From positions 1,984,001 to 2,048,000 of the forward strand of contig NZ_CP004387.1 of NCBI RefSeq assembly GCF_000299335.2: DNA of 64,000 bases. The letters run 5' to 3'. The notes below the pieces were generated by a model that saw only the letters and a list, made by a program, of their open reading frames with translations, was not told where the DNA came from and ran no database searches. Made by a program: the position numbers and the translations under genes. How positions within the stretch are numbered: the stretch's first letter is position 1; each line of letters begins with the position of its first letter. Below, one piece after another: positions 50,281 through 59,977 of this stretch. Source of the stretch: Isoalcanivorax pacificus W11-5 (GTDB taxonomy: Bacteria; Pseudomonadota; Gammaproteobacteria; Pseudomonadales; Alcanivoracaceae).

Positions 50281-51123
50281 GTGCCCGCCCGTATCCTGTT
50301 GCTGACCTGTCTGGCCATGCTGGCCTTTGCCGGTAACTCTCTGCTGGCCCGGCTGGCCCTGCGCGAAACCGGCATCGATGCCGCCAGTTTTACCAGTGTC
50401 CGCCTGCTGGCAGGTGCGGTGACGCTGTGCCTGCTGCTGTGGCTGCAACAACCAAGACGCCCCGGCGGCAGTTATCCCGGCGCGCTGGCGCTGTTCGCCT
50501 ACGCGGCGTTTTTTTCCTTCGCTTATCGCCAGCTTGATACCGGTATCGGCGCCTTGCTGCTGTTCGGTGCGGTGCAGTTGAGCATGCTGTTGTATGGCCT
50601 GTGGCGCGGCGAGCGGCTGTCGCTGCAGGGCACATGCGGCATGCTGCTGGCGCTGGCCGGGCTGGTGGCGCTGCTGCTGCCGGGCGGAACTGCCGCCCCG
50701 CTGATGGCGGCGCTGATGATGGTGGCGGCCGGTGTCGCCTGGGGAGCCTACTCCGTGCTGGGCCGGGGTGTGGCAGATCCGCTGGCGGCGACAGCGGGCA
50801 ACTTCCTGCGCGCGGCACCCATGGCGCTGGCATTGAGCCTGTTACTGATTGGCCAGGCCAGCCCGGACCTGGAAGGGATGGGCTATGCGGTGCTGTCCGG
50901 TGCCCTGACTTCCGGCGTCGGCTACGCCATCTGGTACAGCGCGCTGGGCGGGCTGGGCGCGCTGCAGGCCGCCACGGTACAGCTCAGTGTGCCGGTACTG
51001 GCCGCGCTGGCCGGCGCGCTGGTGCTGGCGGAGCCATTCACGCCACGGCTGGTGCTGTCAGCCGTGGCGGTGCTCGGTGGGGTGGCGCTGGTGCTGGCCG
51101 CGAAACGGGCTCAGTCGTTGTAG
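50281..51123 (+). CDS. EamA/DMT-family transporter
   Basis: The 280-residue protein has ten predicted membrane helices in two EamA repeats (~5-130 and ~145-278), the second ending '[24 protein letters not shown]'. The start is GTG 50281 with GGAG about 10 bases upstream. Family members export amino acids or metabolites; substrate is not predictable. Its 3' end overlaps metH by 13 bases (convergent). Confidence 0.88.
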   Translation: MPARILLLTCLAMLAFAGNSLLARLALRETGIDAASFTSVRLLAGAVTLCLLLWLQQPRRPGGSYPGALALFAYAAFFSFAYRQLDTGIGALLLFGAVQLSMLLYGLWRGERLSLQGTCGMLLALAGLVALLLPGGTAAPLMAALMMVAAGVAWGAYSVLGRGVADPLAATAGNFLRAAPMALALSLLLIGQASPDLEGMGYAVLSGALTSGVGYAIWYSALGGLGALQAATVQLSVPVLAALAGALVLAEPFTPRLVLSAVAVLGGVALVLAAKRAQSL

Positions 51124-54100
51124 CCCAGCAGGTGCGGAATGCTGCGCTCGATGTCTTTCACCGTGTGGCCGGTCCGCTTGGCATAGTCCTCGATCTGGTC
51201 GCGGCCGATCTTGCCGGTGCCGAAGTAGCGCGCGTCCGGGTGCGCGAAATACCAGCCGGATACTGACGACGCCGGGTACATGGCGTAGCTTTCGGTCAGC
51301 GTCATGCCGGCGTTGGCCTCCGGGTTCAGCAGTTGCCACAGCAAGGCTTTTTCCGTGTGGTCCGGGCAGGCCGGATAACCCGGCGCCGGACGGATGCCTC
51401 GATACCGCTCGCGGATCATGTCGTCATTGCTGAGGTTTTCATCGCGCCCGTAACCCCAGAATTCTTTCCGCACCCGCTCGTGCATGCGTTCCGCGAAGGC
51501 TTCCGCCAGGCGGTCGGCGAGGGCTTTCAGCATGATGCTGCTGTAGTCGTCGTGGTCCGCTTCGAAACGGGCCAGGTGCGGTTCGATACCGATACCGGTG
51601 GTGACCGCAAAGGCACCGAGCCAGTCCTGCACGCCGCTGTCGCGCGGGGCGATATAGTCGCTCAGGCACAGGTTCGGCTTGTCGGCGCGGGCGCCGCTGT
51701 CGCCGCGATCCGTCTGCTGGCGCAGGTGATGCAGCGTGAGGAACGGCGCGGCATCGCCATGGGCCTGGAACAGCTCGATATCGTCGCCGATGTTGGCGGC
51801 AGGCCAGAAGCCGATGACAGCGCGGGCGGTGAGCCATTTTTCCTTGACGATCTGCTCCAGCATGGCGCGTGCATCGCGATACAGGCGCTGCGCTTCCACA
51901 CCAACAACCTCGTCTTCAAGGATGTCGGGGAATTTGCCTGCCAGTTCCCAGCTGCGGAAGAATGGCGTCCAGTCAATGCGGTGCACCAGGTCTTCCAGCG
52001 GGTAGTCGTCGAACACGCGGGTGCCGGTAAAATCCGGTGCGGGCGGTGTGTACTGGCTCCAGTCGGGCAGGAAGGCATTCGCCCGTGCATCCTCCAGGCT
52101 GGCCAGCTTGCGCTGGTTCTGCTGGCTGGCGCGCCGTTCGCGCAGCACGCGGTATTCCTCACGAATGCCGGCAACATAATCATCGCGTTGCGTGTCACTC
52201 AGAAGCTGGCTGGCCACACCCACGGCACGCGAGGCGTCTGCGACGTGAATCACCGGGCCATGGTATTGCGGCTCGATCTTCACGGCAGTATGGATGCGGC
52301 TGGTGGTGGCGCCGCCGATCATCAATGGCAGCTCGAAGCCGAGCCGTTCCATCTCGCTGGCGACCTGTACCATTTCATCCAGCGAGGGAGTGATCAGGCC
52401 GGACAGGCCAATGATGTCGGCCTTGTGCTCGCGGGCGGCGTCGAGGATTTTCTCGCAGGGCACCATCACACCCAGGTCAATTACCTCGTAACCGTTGCAC
52501 TGCAGCACCACGCCGACGATATTTTTGCCGATATCGTGCACATCGCCTTTCACTGTGGCCATGATGATACGGCCGTTGGATTCATCCTGGGTGCCGAGTT
52601 CTTCGCGCTCTTTTTCCATGAACGGCAGCAGGTAGGCCACCGCCTTTTTCATCACACGGGCGGATTTCACCACCTGCGGCAGGAACATCTTGCCGGCCCC
52701 GAACAGGTCGCCGACCACGTTCATACCATCCATCAAGGGGCCTTCGATAACGTGCAGCGGGCGCACGGATTCCAGACGCGCCGCTTCGGTGTCTTCCTCG
52801 ATATAATCGGCCACGCCCTTGACCAGGGCGTGTTGCAGACGCTGTTTCACCGGCCATTCGCGCCAGCTCAGGTCTTCCTGCCGGCCGCCACCGCCGCTGG
52901 CGCTGTCGCGGTACTTTTCTGCCAGTGCCAGCAGGATGTCGGTGCCGTCCTCACGGCGGTTGAGCACCACATCTTCCACCGCCTGTTTCAGTTCGGCGGG
53001 AATGTCCTCATAGATCGCCAGCTGCCCGGCGTTGACGATGCCCATGTCCATGCCGGCGCGGATGGCGTGGTACAGGAACACGGCGTGGATGGCCTCGCGC
53101 ACCGGCTCATTGCCCCGGAACGAGAACGACACGTTGGAGACGCCGCCGGACACCTGGGCGTGGGGCAGGGTGGTCTTGATGTCGTGCACGGCTTCAATGA
53201 AATCCACCGCGTAGTTGTTGTGTTCCTCAATGCCGGTGGCAATGGCAAAGATATTCGGATCGAAGATGATGTCTTCGGCCGGGAAGCCCACTTTGTCTAC
53301 CAGCAGGCGATAGGCGCGGGTGCAGATCTCGGTCTTGCGCTCGCGGGTATCCGCCTGGCCGACTTCATCGAACGCCATCACGATCACAGCGGCGCCGTAG
53401 CGGCGCACCAGCCGGGCCTGCTCGATGAATTTTTCCTCGCCTTCCTTCATCGAGATCGAGTTGACGATGCCCTTGCCCTGAATGCATTTCAGGCCCGCCT
53501 CGATCACCTCCCACTTGGAGGAGTCGATCATGATCGGCACCTTGGCGATTTCCGGCTCGGCGGCGACCAGATTCAGGAAGCGCACCATGGCATCCACGGA
53601 CTCGAGCATGCCCTCGTCCATGTTGATGTCGATCATCTGCGCGCCGGCTTCCACCTGTTGCCGTGCAACTTCCAGCGCGGTGTCGTAGTCGCCTTCCTTG
53701 ATCAGCCGCAGGAAGCGCTTCGAACCGGTCACGTTGGTGCGCTCGCCGATATTGATGAACAGCGAGTCTTCGGTGATGTTCAGCGGCTCCAGGCCCGCCA
53801 GACGGCAGGCGGGAGCGACATCAGGCAGCGCGCGCGGTGTGCAGTCGGCCACGGCTTCGGCGATGGCGCGGATATGCGCCGGTGTCGTACCGCAGCAACC
53901 GCCAATCAGGTTCAGGAAGCCTTTCTGGGCCCAGTCGCGGATTTCCTTCGCCATCACGTCCGGTGACTGGTCGTATTCGCCCATCTCGTTCGGCAGGCCG
54001 GCATTCGGGTGCGCGGACACGTATCCCTCGCTGATGCGCGACAGTTCGGACATGTAGGGCCGCAGTTCCTGCGCGCCAAGGGCGCAGTTCAGGCCGATGG

Positions 54101-54839
54101 TGATCGGCCGGGCATGACGCAGGGAGTTGTAGAACGCCTCGGTGGTCTGGCCGGTGAGGGTACGGCCCGAGGCATCGGTGATGGTGCCGGAGATCATCAC
54201 CGGCACGTCGACGCCCTCACGCGCTTTCCAGGTTTCCACGGCGAACACGGCAGCCTTGGCGTTGAGCGTGTCGAACACCGTCTCGATCAGCAGCAGCTGG
54301 GCGCCGCCTTCGATCAGACCATCAATGGATTCGAGATAGGCCTCCACCAGTTGATCGAAACTGACATTGCGGAACCCGGGGTCGTTCACGTCAGGGCTGA
54401 TGCTGGCCGTGCGGTTGGTGGGGCCGAGCACCCCGGCCACAAAACGCGGCCGGGACGGATCACGGGCGGTGAATTCATCCGCTGCCTGGCGGGCCAGCCG
54501 TGCCGAGGCGACATTGATCTCACGCGCGATCGCCTGCATGTCGTAGTCGGCCATGGCGATGCGGGTGGCGTTGAAGGAGTTGGTCTCGAGGATGTCCGCG
54601 CCGGCGGCGAGGTATTCGCGATGAATGTCCAGGATCGCGTCCGGCTGGGTCAGGCAGAGCAGGTCGTTGTTGCCCTTGAGGTCACTCGGCCAGTCCTGAA
54701 AACGCTCGCCCCGGTAGGCCGCTTCATCGAAACGGCGTGCCTGGATCATGGTGCCCATGCCGCCATCCAGGATCAGGATTCGGCGGCGGAACTGCTCCTC
54801 CAGGGCCTGACGCAGGCTCTGATCCGGGCGGTGGGACAT
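51111..54839 (-). CDS. metH: Cobalamin-dependent methionine synthase
   Basis: The 1242-residue enzyme methylates homocysteine with methylcobalamin. The four modules are in order. The Hcy/Zn module (~1-350) has '[11 protein letters not shown]' and '[12 protein letters not shown]' zinc cysteines. The pterin-binding module (~360-630) has '[16 protein letters not shown]' and '[11 protein letters not shown]'. The B12 module (~650-900) has [19 protein letters not shown], whose His ligates cobalt. The SAM-binding activation domain (~925-1242) has '[14 protein letters not shown]'. The length matches E. coli MetH (1227). No cobalamin riboswitch was recognised in the ~200 bases upstream. Confidence 0.98.
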   Translation of the reverse strand: MSHRPDQSLRQALEEQFRRRILILDGGMGTMIQARRFDEAAYRGERFQDWPSDLKGNNDLLCLTQPDAILDIHREYLAAGADILETNSFNATRIAMADYDMQAIAREINVASARLARQAADEFTARDPSRPRFVAGVLGPTNRTASISPDVNDPGFRNVSFDQLVEAYLESIDGLIEGGAQLLLIETVFDTLNAKAAVFAVETWKAREGVDVPVMISGTITDASGRTLTGQTTEAFYNSLRHARPITIGLNCALGAQELRPYMSELSRISEGYVSAHPNAGLPNEMGEYDQSPDVMAKEIRDWAQKGFLNLIGGCCGTTPAHIRAIAEAVADCTPRALPDVAPACRLAGLEPLNITEDSLFINIGERTNVTGSKRFLRLIKEGDYDTALEVARQQVEAGAQMIDINMDEGMLESVDAMVRFLNLVAAEPEIAKVPIMIDSSKWEVIEAGLKCIQGKGIVNSISMKEGEEKFIEQARLVRRYGAAVIVMAFDEVGQADTRERKTEICTRAYRLLVDKVGFPAEDIIFDPNIFAIATGIEEHNNYAVDFIEAVHDIKTTLPHAQVSGGVSNVSFSFRGNEPVREAIHAVFLYHAIRAGMDMGIVNAGQLAIYEDIPAELKQAVEDVVLNRREDGTDILLALAEKYRDSASGGGGRQEDLSWREWPVKQRLQHALVKGVADYIEEDTEAARLESVRPLHVIEGPLMDGMNVVGDLFGAGKMFLPQVVKSARVMKKAVAYLLPFMEKEREELGTQDESNGRIIMATVKGDVHDIGKNIVGVVLQCNGYEVIDLGVMVPCEKILDAAREHKADIIGLSGLITPSLDEMVQVASEMERLGFELPLMIGGATTSRIHTAVKIEPQYHGPVIHVADASRAVGVASQLLSDTQRDDYVAGIREEYRVLRERRASQQNQRKLASLEDARANAFLPDWSQYTPPAPDFTGTRVFDDYPLEDLVHRIDWTPFFRSWELAGKFPDILEDEVVGVEAQRLYRDARAMLEQIVKEKWLTARAVIGFWPAANIGDDIELFQAHGDAAPFLTLHHLRQQTDRGDSGARADKPNLCLSDYIAPRDSGVQDWLGAFAVTTGIGIEPHLARFEADHDDYSSIMLKALADRLAEAFAERMHERVRKEFWGYGRDENLSNDDMIRERYRGIRPAPGYPACPDHTEKALLWQLLNPEANAGMTLTESYAMYPASSVSGWYFAHPDARYFGTGKIGRDQIEDYAKRTGHTVKDIERSIPHLLGYND

Positions 54840-55047
54840 GTGCTGGCTCCATGACGTGATGAAATCGGGCTGGCATTATAGCGAGCCGGGACGCGATTGC
54901 CCAAAGATGACGGCCATTGACCGTTGGCCGGGCACCCATTGTCACCTGTGGCAGTTTTGTAAAATATGGAAACCCCCCGGAAACCTGCGGCTGCCGAGGC
55001 AGCGGGGCTCTGGCATACTGCTGGTTTTTTACCGGAGGGAGCCAGAA

Positions 55048-55869
55048 ATGGAAGATATCACCGCGCTGGTCACGGAGTTTGTCGAGCGCTACGCCGCACT
55101 GTATGCCTACAACCTGGTCATGGCCATCATCATTCTGGTGGTGGGGCTGTGGCTGGTGAAACGCATTGCCGCTGTGCTGGAAAATGCCTTCAAGCGCAAA
55201 CTGGACGTGACTGTAGCCAGTTTTCTGGCCCGTATTCTGCACGTTGCCCTGATTGTCTTCGTCCTGATCGCCGCGCTGGACCGCCTTGGCGTGCAGACCA
55301 CCTCGCTGATCGCCATCTTCGGCGCCGCCGGCCTGGCCGTCGGCCTGGCATTGAAGGATTCACTTGGCAATTTCGCTGCTGGCGTGATGCTGCTGGTATT
55401 TCGCCCGTTCCGTGTCGGCGATTATGTCGAAGCCGGCGGCACAGCGGGCACCGTGCAGGAAATCCGCATTTTCGCGACGCTGATGAATACCCCGGACAAC
55501 AAGGTCATCACCGTGCCCAACGGGGCGGTCATGAGCAGCAATATCACCAATTACTCGACCATGCCGACCCGCCGCGTGGACATGGTGTTCGGTGTCAGCT
55601 ACGAGGCTGACCTGCGCCAGGTGAAAGAGGTGATCCATGCGGTGCTGGGCAAGGACGAGCGCGTCCTCAAGGAGCCTGCGCCCACGGTCGCCGTATCGGA
55701 ACTGGCCGACAGCTCGGTCAACCTGATTGTGCGCCCCTGGGTGAAGACGCCGGATTACTGGGGTGTTTACTGGGACACGATGGAAGCCATGAAGATCCGC
55801 TTCGATGAAGAAGGGATCAGCATTCCATTCCCGCAGATGGACATTCATTTCGACAAGCCGGAAAAATAA
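55048..55869 (+). CDS. mscS: Small-conductance mechanosensitive channel MscS
   Basis: The 273-residue protein has three N-terminal helices (TM1 ~20-42, TM2 ~65-85, TM3 pore ~90-125 with 'IFGAAGLAVGLALKDSLGNFAAGVMLLVFRPFRVGDYVE') and the cytoplasmic vestibule domain. E. coli MscS is 286 residues. It is an emergency valve under hypo-osmotic shock. ATG 55048 follows GGAGGGAGCC; the longer frame begins at 54838 inside metH's start region. A TTGTCA (54939-54944) and TAAAAT (54960-54965) pair may be the promoter, though with a short 15-base spacer. Confidence 0.93.
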   Translation: MEDITALVTEFVERYAALYAYNLVMAIIILVVGLWLVKRIAAVLENAFKRKLDVTVASFLARILHVALIVFVLIAALDRLGVQTTSLIAIFGAAGLAVGLALKDSLGNFAAGVMLLVFRPFRVGDYVEAGGTAGTVQEIRIFATLMNTPDNKVITVPNGAVMSSNITNYSTMPTRRVDMVFGVSYEADLRQVKEVIHAVLGKDERVLKEPAPTVAVSELADSSVNLIVRPWVKTPDYWGVYWDTMEAMKIRFDEEGISIPFPQMDIHFDKPEK

Positions 55870-55889
55870 ACGAAACAGGAGTTTCATTG

Positions 55890-56657
55890 ATGCACAAGAC
55901 TCTTCTCGCGGTCGCCTGCGCCGCTGTGATTGCCCCGGGGCTGGCCAGTGCACAGGATGCGGCCGATCAGGACGTGCAACAGGTGTGGAGCGGCGACGCC
56001 GAACTGGCCTATCTGATGAAGAGCGGCAATACCCGCTCGCAGACACTGACCGCCAAGGGCAATGCCGAGCGTGATGGCATCGACTGGCGTCATATTGCCA
56101 AACTGGAAGCCTCCAACGCCAAGCAGCGCAACAACGATACCCGCGAGGACGAACGTACCGCCGAGCGGTACTTCGGCTCCTACAAGCTGGACCGCAAGCT
56201 GGATGAAGCGAACTATATCTTCAACGTGCTGACCGCCGAGAAGGACCGCTTTACCGGCTACGATTACGAAGCCAGCTACGCGCTCGGTTATGGTCGCCGC
56301 CTCCTCGACAGCGAACGCCAGCGGCTGGATATCGAAGCCGGTCCCGGTTATCGCTGGCGCCAGTATGAGGAAGGCCAGCAACCTGCCGGCGAGAGCCGCA
56401 AGGAAGAGGATGCGATCCTGCGTCTCGGCCTGCGTTATCGCCTGGCGTTGTCGGAAACCGCCGAATTCAACGAAGACCTGACCTCGGAAATCGGCGAAGA
56501 CAGCACCGTCACCCGGGCCACCACCAGCCTGAGCACGCGCATTACCGGGGCCTTCTCACTGCGTGTCAGCCATGTGCTGCGGCATACTACCGACCCGGCG
56601 CCGGACGCCAAAAAGACTGATCAGGAAATCACGGTAGGGGTGGTGTACAAGTTCTAG
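55890..56657 (+). CDS. DUF481-family outer-membrane beta-barrel protein (YdiY-like)
   Basis: The 255-residue protein has a signal peptide (MHKTLLAVACAAVIAPGLASA) and DUF481 sequence: 'GDAELAYLMKSGNTRSQTLTAKGNAERDG', 'YKLDRKLDEANYIFNVLTAEKDRFTGYDYEASYALGYGRRLLDSE', and a C-terminus ending in aromatic F typical of outer-membrane barrels (VVYKF). Function is unknown (acid-inducible in E. coli). It starts 20 bases after mscS, so the two are probably co-transcribed. Confidence 0.88.
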   Translation: MHKTLLAVACAAVIAPGLASAQDAADQDVQQVWSGDAELAYLMKSGNTRSQTLTAKGNAERDGIDWRHIAKLEASNAKQRNNDTREDERTAERYFGSYKLDRKLDEANYIFNVLTAEKDRFTGYDYEASYALGYGRRLLDSERQRLDIEAGPGYRWRQYEEGQQPAGESRKEEDAILRLGLRYRLALSETAEFNEDLTSEIGEDSTVTRATTSLSTRITGAFSLRVSHVLRHTTDPAPDAKKTDQEITVGVVYKF

Positions 56658-56716
56658 GGCGCTGCGCGCCCGGCGGCGAGCCGGCCAAAGCCCCTCAGGC
56701 CCGCAACTCGCAGACA

Positions 56717-56764
56717 GCCACCCACAAAAAAGGAGAGCCTCGGCTCTCCTTTTTTGTGGGTGGC
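56717..56764. terminator. Bidirectional intrinsic terminator
   Basis: A perfect 23-bp inverted repeat (arms 56717-56739 and 56742-56764) runs from GCCACCCAC through an A-run to GGAGAGCC and back with a T-run, with an apex of two to four bases. A-tract and T-tract flank the GC stem on both strands, so it serves both the DUF481 gene (plus) and pntB (minus). Confidence 0.93.
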
Positions 56765-56771
56765 TTGAAAA

Positions 56772-58151
56772 TCAGCCTTCTTTGAGGGCAGTAGTAATGT
56801 CCAGAATTGCCTGCTTGCCATCGCCGAACAACATCAGCGTGTTGTCCTTGGCGAACAGCGGGTTGGGCAGGCCGGCAAAGCCCGGGCTCAGGGAGCGTTT
56901 GACCACCACCACGGTGCGTGCCTTGTCCACGTTCAGGATCGGCATGCCGTAGATCGGGCTGCCTTTGTCCTCACGGGCCATCGGGTTGGTCACGTCGTTG
57001 GCACCGATCACGATGACCACGTCGGTCTGTTCGAAGGTCGGGTTGATGGTGTCCATGTCCTTGAGCTTGTCGTAGGACACTTCGGCCTCGGCCAGCAGCA
57101 CGTTCATGTGGCCCGGCATACGACCTGCCACCGGGTGAATCGCGTACTCCACTTCGGCGCCACGCGCTTCGATGGTATCGGCCAGATCGCGCACGGCGTG
57201 CTGGGCCTGTGCCATGGCCAGGCCAAAGCCGGGCACAATCACCACGCGCTGGGCGGTTTCCAGAATCATCGCCACTTCGTCCGGCGATGAGGACTTGACC
57301 TTGCCCTGGTAGATTTCGTCCGCATCGATGGCTTCGCCACCTTCGGCCATCACGCCGAACAGCACGTTGGTCAGCGAACGGTTCATCGCCTTGCACATGA
57401 TCTGTGTCAGGATCAGACCGGACGCACCGACCAGCGAACCGGTGATGATCAGGGCGCTGTTGCCCATGACGAAACCGGCGGCGGAGGCCGCGATACCGGA
57501 GTAGGAGTTCAGCAGCGCGATCACCACCGGCATGTCGGCACCACCGATCGGCAGCACCAGCAACAGGCCGAGCAGGGCAGCGGCAATTACCAGGCCCCAG
57601 AACACCATGTCGTTGCCGGGGTTGATGACCAGATAGACGATCGCCGCCAGGGAGCCGAGCAGCAGCAGCAAGTTGACGAACTTCATGCCCGGGAAGCCAA
57701 TCGAGCCGCCGTCAAGCAGTTCCTGCAGCTTGGCGAAGGCCACCAGCGAGCCGGTCAGCGTCACGGTACCGATCAGCACGGCCAGGCCAGTGGCGCCCAG
57801 TGCGATGGTGCCGCTGGCGCCCTGGAAATACTCGGCAGCAGCCAGTGCCACAGACGCACCGCCACCAAACCCGTTCAGCAGCGCAATCAATTGCGGCATG
57901 GAAGTCATCTGGACCTTGATCGCCAGCACGGCACCAATGGCACCGCCGATCAGCAGGCCGGCAATGATCACTTCATAGGACACAATGCTGTGATGCAGCA
58001 GCGTGATGACAGCAGCGATACCCATGCCGGCCGCAGCCAGCAGGTTGCCGCGCACGGCGGTTTTCGGTTTGGTCAGGCCCTTGATGCCGAGCACGAACAA
58101 TACCGATGCCACGAGATAGGCAATATCAATCCAGTTTTGCGAGATCTGCAT
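56772..58151 (-). CDS. pntB: NAD(P) transhydrogenase subunit beta
   Basis: The 459-residue protein has nine N-terminal membrane helices and the C-terminal NADP(H)-binding domain III ('VVIVPGFGLAMAQAQHAVRDLADTIEARGAEVEYAIHPVAGRMPGHMNVLLAEA', 'VVIVIGANDVTNPMA', 'IYGMPILNVDKA'). It couples hydride transfer between NADH and NADP+ to proton entry. It is 3 bases downstream of pntAb and ends at the shared bidirectional terminator. Confidence 0.97.
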   Translation of the reverse strand: MQISQNWIDIAYLVASVLFVLGIKGLTKPKTAVRGNLLAAAGMGIAAVITLLHHSIVSYEVIIAGLLIGGAIGAVLAIKVQMTSMPQLIALLNGFGGGASVALAAAEYFQGASGTIALGATGLAVLIGTVTLTGSLVAFAKLQELLDGGSIGFPGMKFVNLLLLLGSLAAIVYLVINPGNDMVFWGLVIAAALLGLLLVLPIGGADMPVVIALLNSYSGIAASAAGFVMGNSALIITGSLVGASGLILTQIMCKAMNRSLTNVLFGVMAEGGEAIDADEIYQGKVKSSSPDEVAMILETAQRVVIVPGFGLAMAQAQHAVRDLADTIEARGAEVEYAIHPVAGRMPGHMNVLLAEAEVSYDKLKDMDTINPTFEQTDVVIVIGANDVTNPMAREDKGSPIYGMPILNVDKARTVVVVKRSLSPGFAGLPNPLFAKDNTLMLFGDGKQAILDITTALKEG

Positions 58152-58154
58152 GGC

Positions 58155-58430
58155 TTACTTCCTCTTGAACATCGCCAGCATGCGATTGGTGACCATAAAG
58201 CCACCGATCACATTGATGGTCGCCAGCACGACCGCAATAAAGCCGAGCACGTTGATCAGCAGGCCGGCACCGTGGCCAGCAGCGAGCAGGGCGCCAACCA
58301 GGGTAATGCCGGAAATCGCATTGGTACCGGACATCAGCGGGGTATGCAGCGTCGGCGGAACCTTGGTGATCAGTTCAACACCGAGAAAGATCGCCAGCAC
58401 AAACAGCGTCAGTTGAGATACGAAATCCAT
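58155..58430 (-). CDS. pntAb: NAD(P) transhydrogenase subunit alpha, membrane part (PntAb)
   Basis: The 91-residue protein has three helices (~5-25, ~37-57, ~63-83; 'VELITKVPPTLHTPLMSGTNAISG'), equivalent to the C-terminal domain II-alpha part of E. coli PntA. Having it as a separate gene between pntAa and pntB is the three-subunit layout found in Rhodospirillum and many proteobacteria. Its ATG overlaps the pntAa stop by 1 base. Confidence 0.95.
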   Translation of the reverse strand: MDFVSQLTLFVLAIFLGVELITKVPPTLHTPLMSGTNAISGITLVGALLAAGHGAGLLINVLGFIAVVLATINVIGGFMVTNRMLAMFKRK

Positions 58431-59641
58431 TATTTCTGCTCCTCTGCAGCAGCTTCCGGCGCAGCCAGCGCCGGCAGGCCCAGCAGGTCACGCATGCGCG
58501 CCTGCGGCACATCGCCTTTGTCGGCCACAACGGTTTCCCGCACAATCTCGTCCTCGAAATCCAGTTCGATGCCGCCTTCCTTGTTGATCAGCAGATTGAG
58601 CAGGTTTTCCATGTTCTTGCCGAACATCTGGCTGGCATGGAATGCCAGGGTGGACGGCACATTGACCGGCCCGACGATGGTGACGCCGTGCCTGACCACG
58701 GTCTTGCCGGCTTCGGTGACTTCACAGTTGCCGCCACGTTCTGCGGCCAGGTCGACGATCACAGAGCCCGGCTTCATGGCCTTGACCATGTCTTCGGTGA
58801 CCAGGATCGGCGACTTGGCGCCCGGTACGGCGGCGGTGGTGATGACCACGTCCATGCGCGAGACAACCTCGGTCATCAATTCACGCTGGCGCTTGAGGAA
58901 GTCCTCGCCCTGGGCCTTGGCGTAGCCGCCAGTGCCTTCGGCAGCGCCGGTATCCAGGTCCAGTTCCACCGGCTTGGCGCCCACGGACAGGATCTGCTCA
59001 CGTGCAGCGGCGCGTACGTCGTAGGCTTCAACGATGGAGCCCAGGCGCTTGGCGGTGGCGCAGGCCTGCAGGCCGGCCACACCGGCGCCCATGACCAGCA
59101 CCCGCGACGCATTCAGCGTACCGGCGGCGGTCATGTTCATCGGGAACATGCGGTTGGCTTCATTGGCAGCGAGCAGTACGCACTTGTAGCCGGCCAGCAT
59201 GGCCATGGAAGACAGCACGTCCATGGCCTGGGCCCGGGTAATGCGCGGCACCAGTTCCAGCGCAATGCCGGTGACCTTCTTTTCCGCCAGGGTAGAGGCG
59301 AACTTCGGGTTGGCGAGCGGGTCCATCATGCCGATGACGATCTGGCCATCGCGCAGCAGCGCCATGTCCTCGTCACCGTTGTCCCGGTTGCTGCCGGGTG
59401 TCTGGACCTGCAATACCACGTCGGCCTTGCTGAAAATCGTGGCGCGATCGGTGAGCGTGGCGCCGGCCTCCTGGTAGTCTGCATCTGTGTAGCCGGCGGC
59501 AAGGCCCGCTTCACGTTCAACAAGCAGTTCGATCTTGTGTTTTTTCAGCAGTGCAGCAACATTGGCCGGAACCAGTGCTACACGCGTCTCGCCGGGACAA
59601 ATTTCCCTGGGTACACCGATGATCACCTGCGTTACCCCCAT
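58430..59641 (-). CDS. pntAa: NAD(P) transhydrogenase subunit alpha, NAD-binding part (PntAa)
   Basis: The 403-residue domain I protein binds NAD(H): 'IIGVPREICPGETRVALVP', the Rossmann motif 'RVLVMGAGVAGLQACATAKRLGSIVEAYDVR', and the mobile loop region 'PVNVPSTLAFHASQMFGKNMENL'. The ORF starts at ATG 59641; family comparison makes GTG 59626 (MIIGVPRE) also possible. It heads the pntAa-pntAb-pntB operon. Confidence 0.95.
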   Translation of the reverse strand: MGVTQVIIGVPREICPGETRVALVPANVAALLKKHKIELLVEREAGLAAGYTDADYQEAGATLTDRATIFSKADVVLQVQTPGSNRDNGDEDMALLRDGQIVIGMMDPLANPKFASTLAEKKVTGIALELVPRITRAQAMDVLSSMAMLAGYKCVLLAANEANRMFPMNMTAAGTLNASRVLVMGAGVAGLQACATAKRLGSIVEAYDVRAAAREQILSVGAKPVELDLDTGAAEGTGGYAKAQGEDFLKRQRELMTEVVSRMDVVITTAAVPGAKSPILVTEDMVKAMKPGSVIVDLAAERGGNCEVTEAGKTVVRHGVTIVGPVNVPSTLAFHASQMFGKNMENLLNLLINKEGGIELDFEDEIVRETVVADKGDVPQARMRDLLGLPALAAPEAAAEEQK

Positions 59642-59977
59642 TTACGTGGTTCGCTGGATTTGGGATGCCTGCCGCATGACAAGGCAGGCGCTTCTACACT
59701 GTTAAATAACCTGGCAACAAGGCGGATCATCCTGATCCGGTTTGTCGCACGCCCCGGAAAAAGCAGTGGAGTTGTTTGAATTTCCTCATCTTCCCGGGGC
59801 GTTATCGCTTCGGCATGGTGACATGCCTGGCGATCATTAACCCGTTCCTGACACAGAACCGGCCGGTTCCAGAGGGACCGGCCGGCGGGCAGGGTGCTAC
59901 CTTATTGCGACATTGGTCGTATGGCAAACATCTCTCGGGCTGATCGCTCCCAAGCGGTCAATTAATGACCAAAACGG
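59642..59977. other. Upstream region of pntAa, rich in inverted repeats
   Basis: No gene is supported in these 336 bases between pntAa and the downstream end of the ABC1 kinase gene (both minus). Four dyads were read: GCCTGCC/GGCAGGC (59667-59673, 59683-59689), CGGATCA/TGATCCG (59723-59729, 59733-59739), CCGGCCGGT/ACCGGCCGG with a bulge (59859-59885), and AATGACC/GGTCATT (59964-59970, 59976-59982) overlapping the kinase stop. The pntAa promoter must lie here, but I could not place it with confidence. Confidence 0.6.

Noticed and set aside
51333-53966. 877-codon plus-strand open frame opposite metH
   Set aside because: High GC makes very long antisense frames common. MetH motifs on the minus strand are complete, and the plus-strand protein is His/Gln/Val-rich without any family signature.
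54840-55047. Cobalamin or SAM riboswitch upstream of metH
   Set aside because: No B12-box-like or SAM-I-like conserved core was found in the ~200 bases between metH and mscS.
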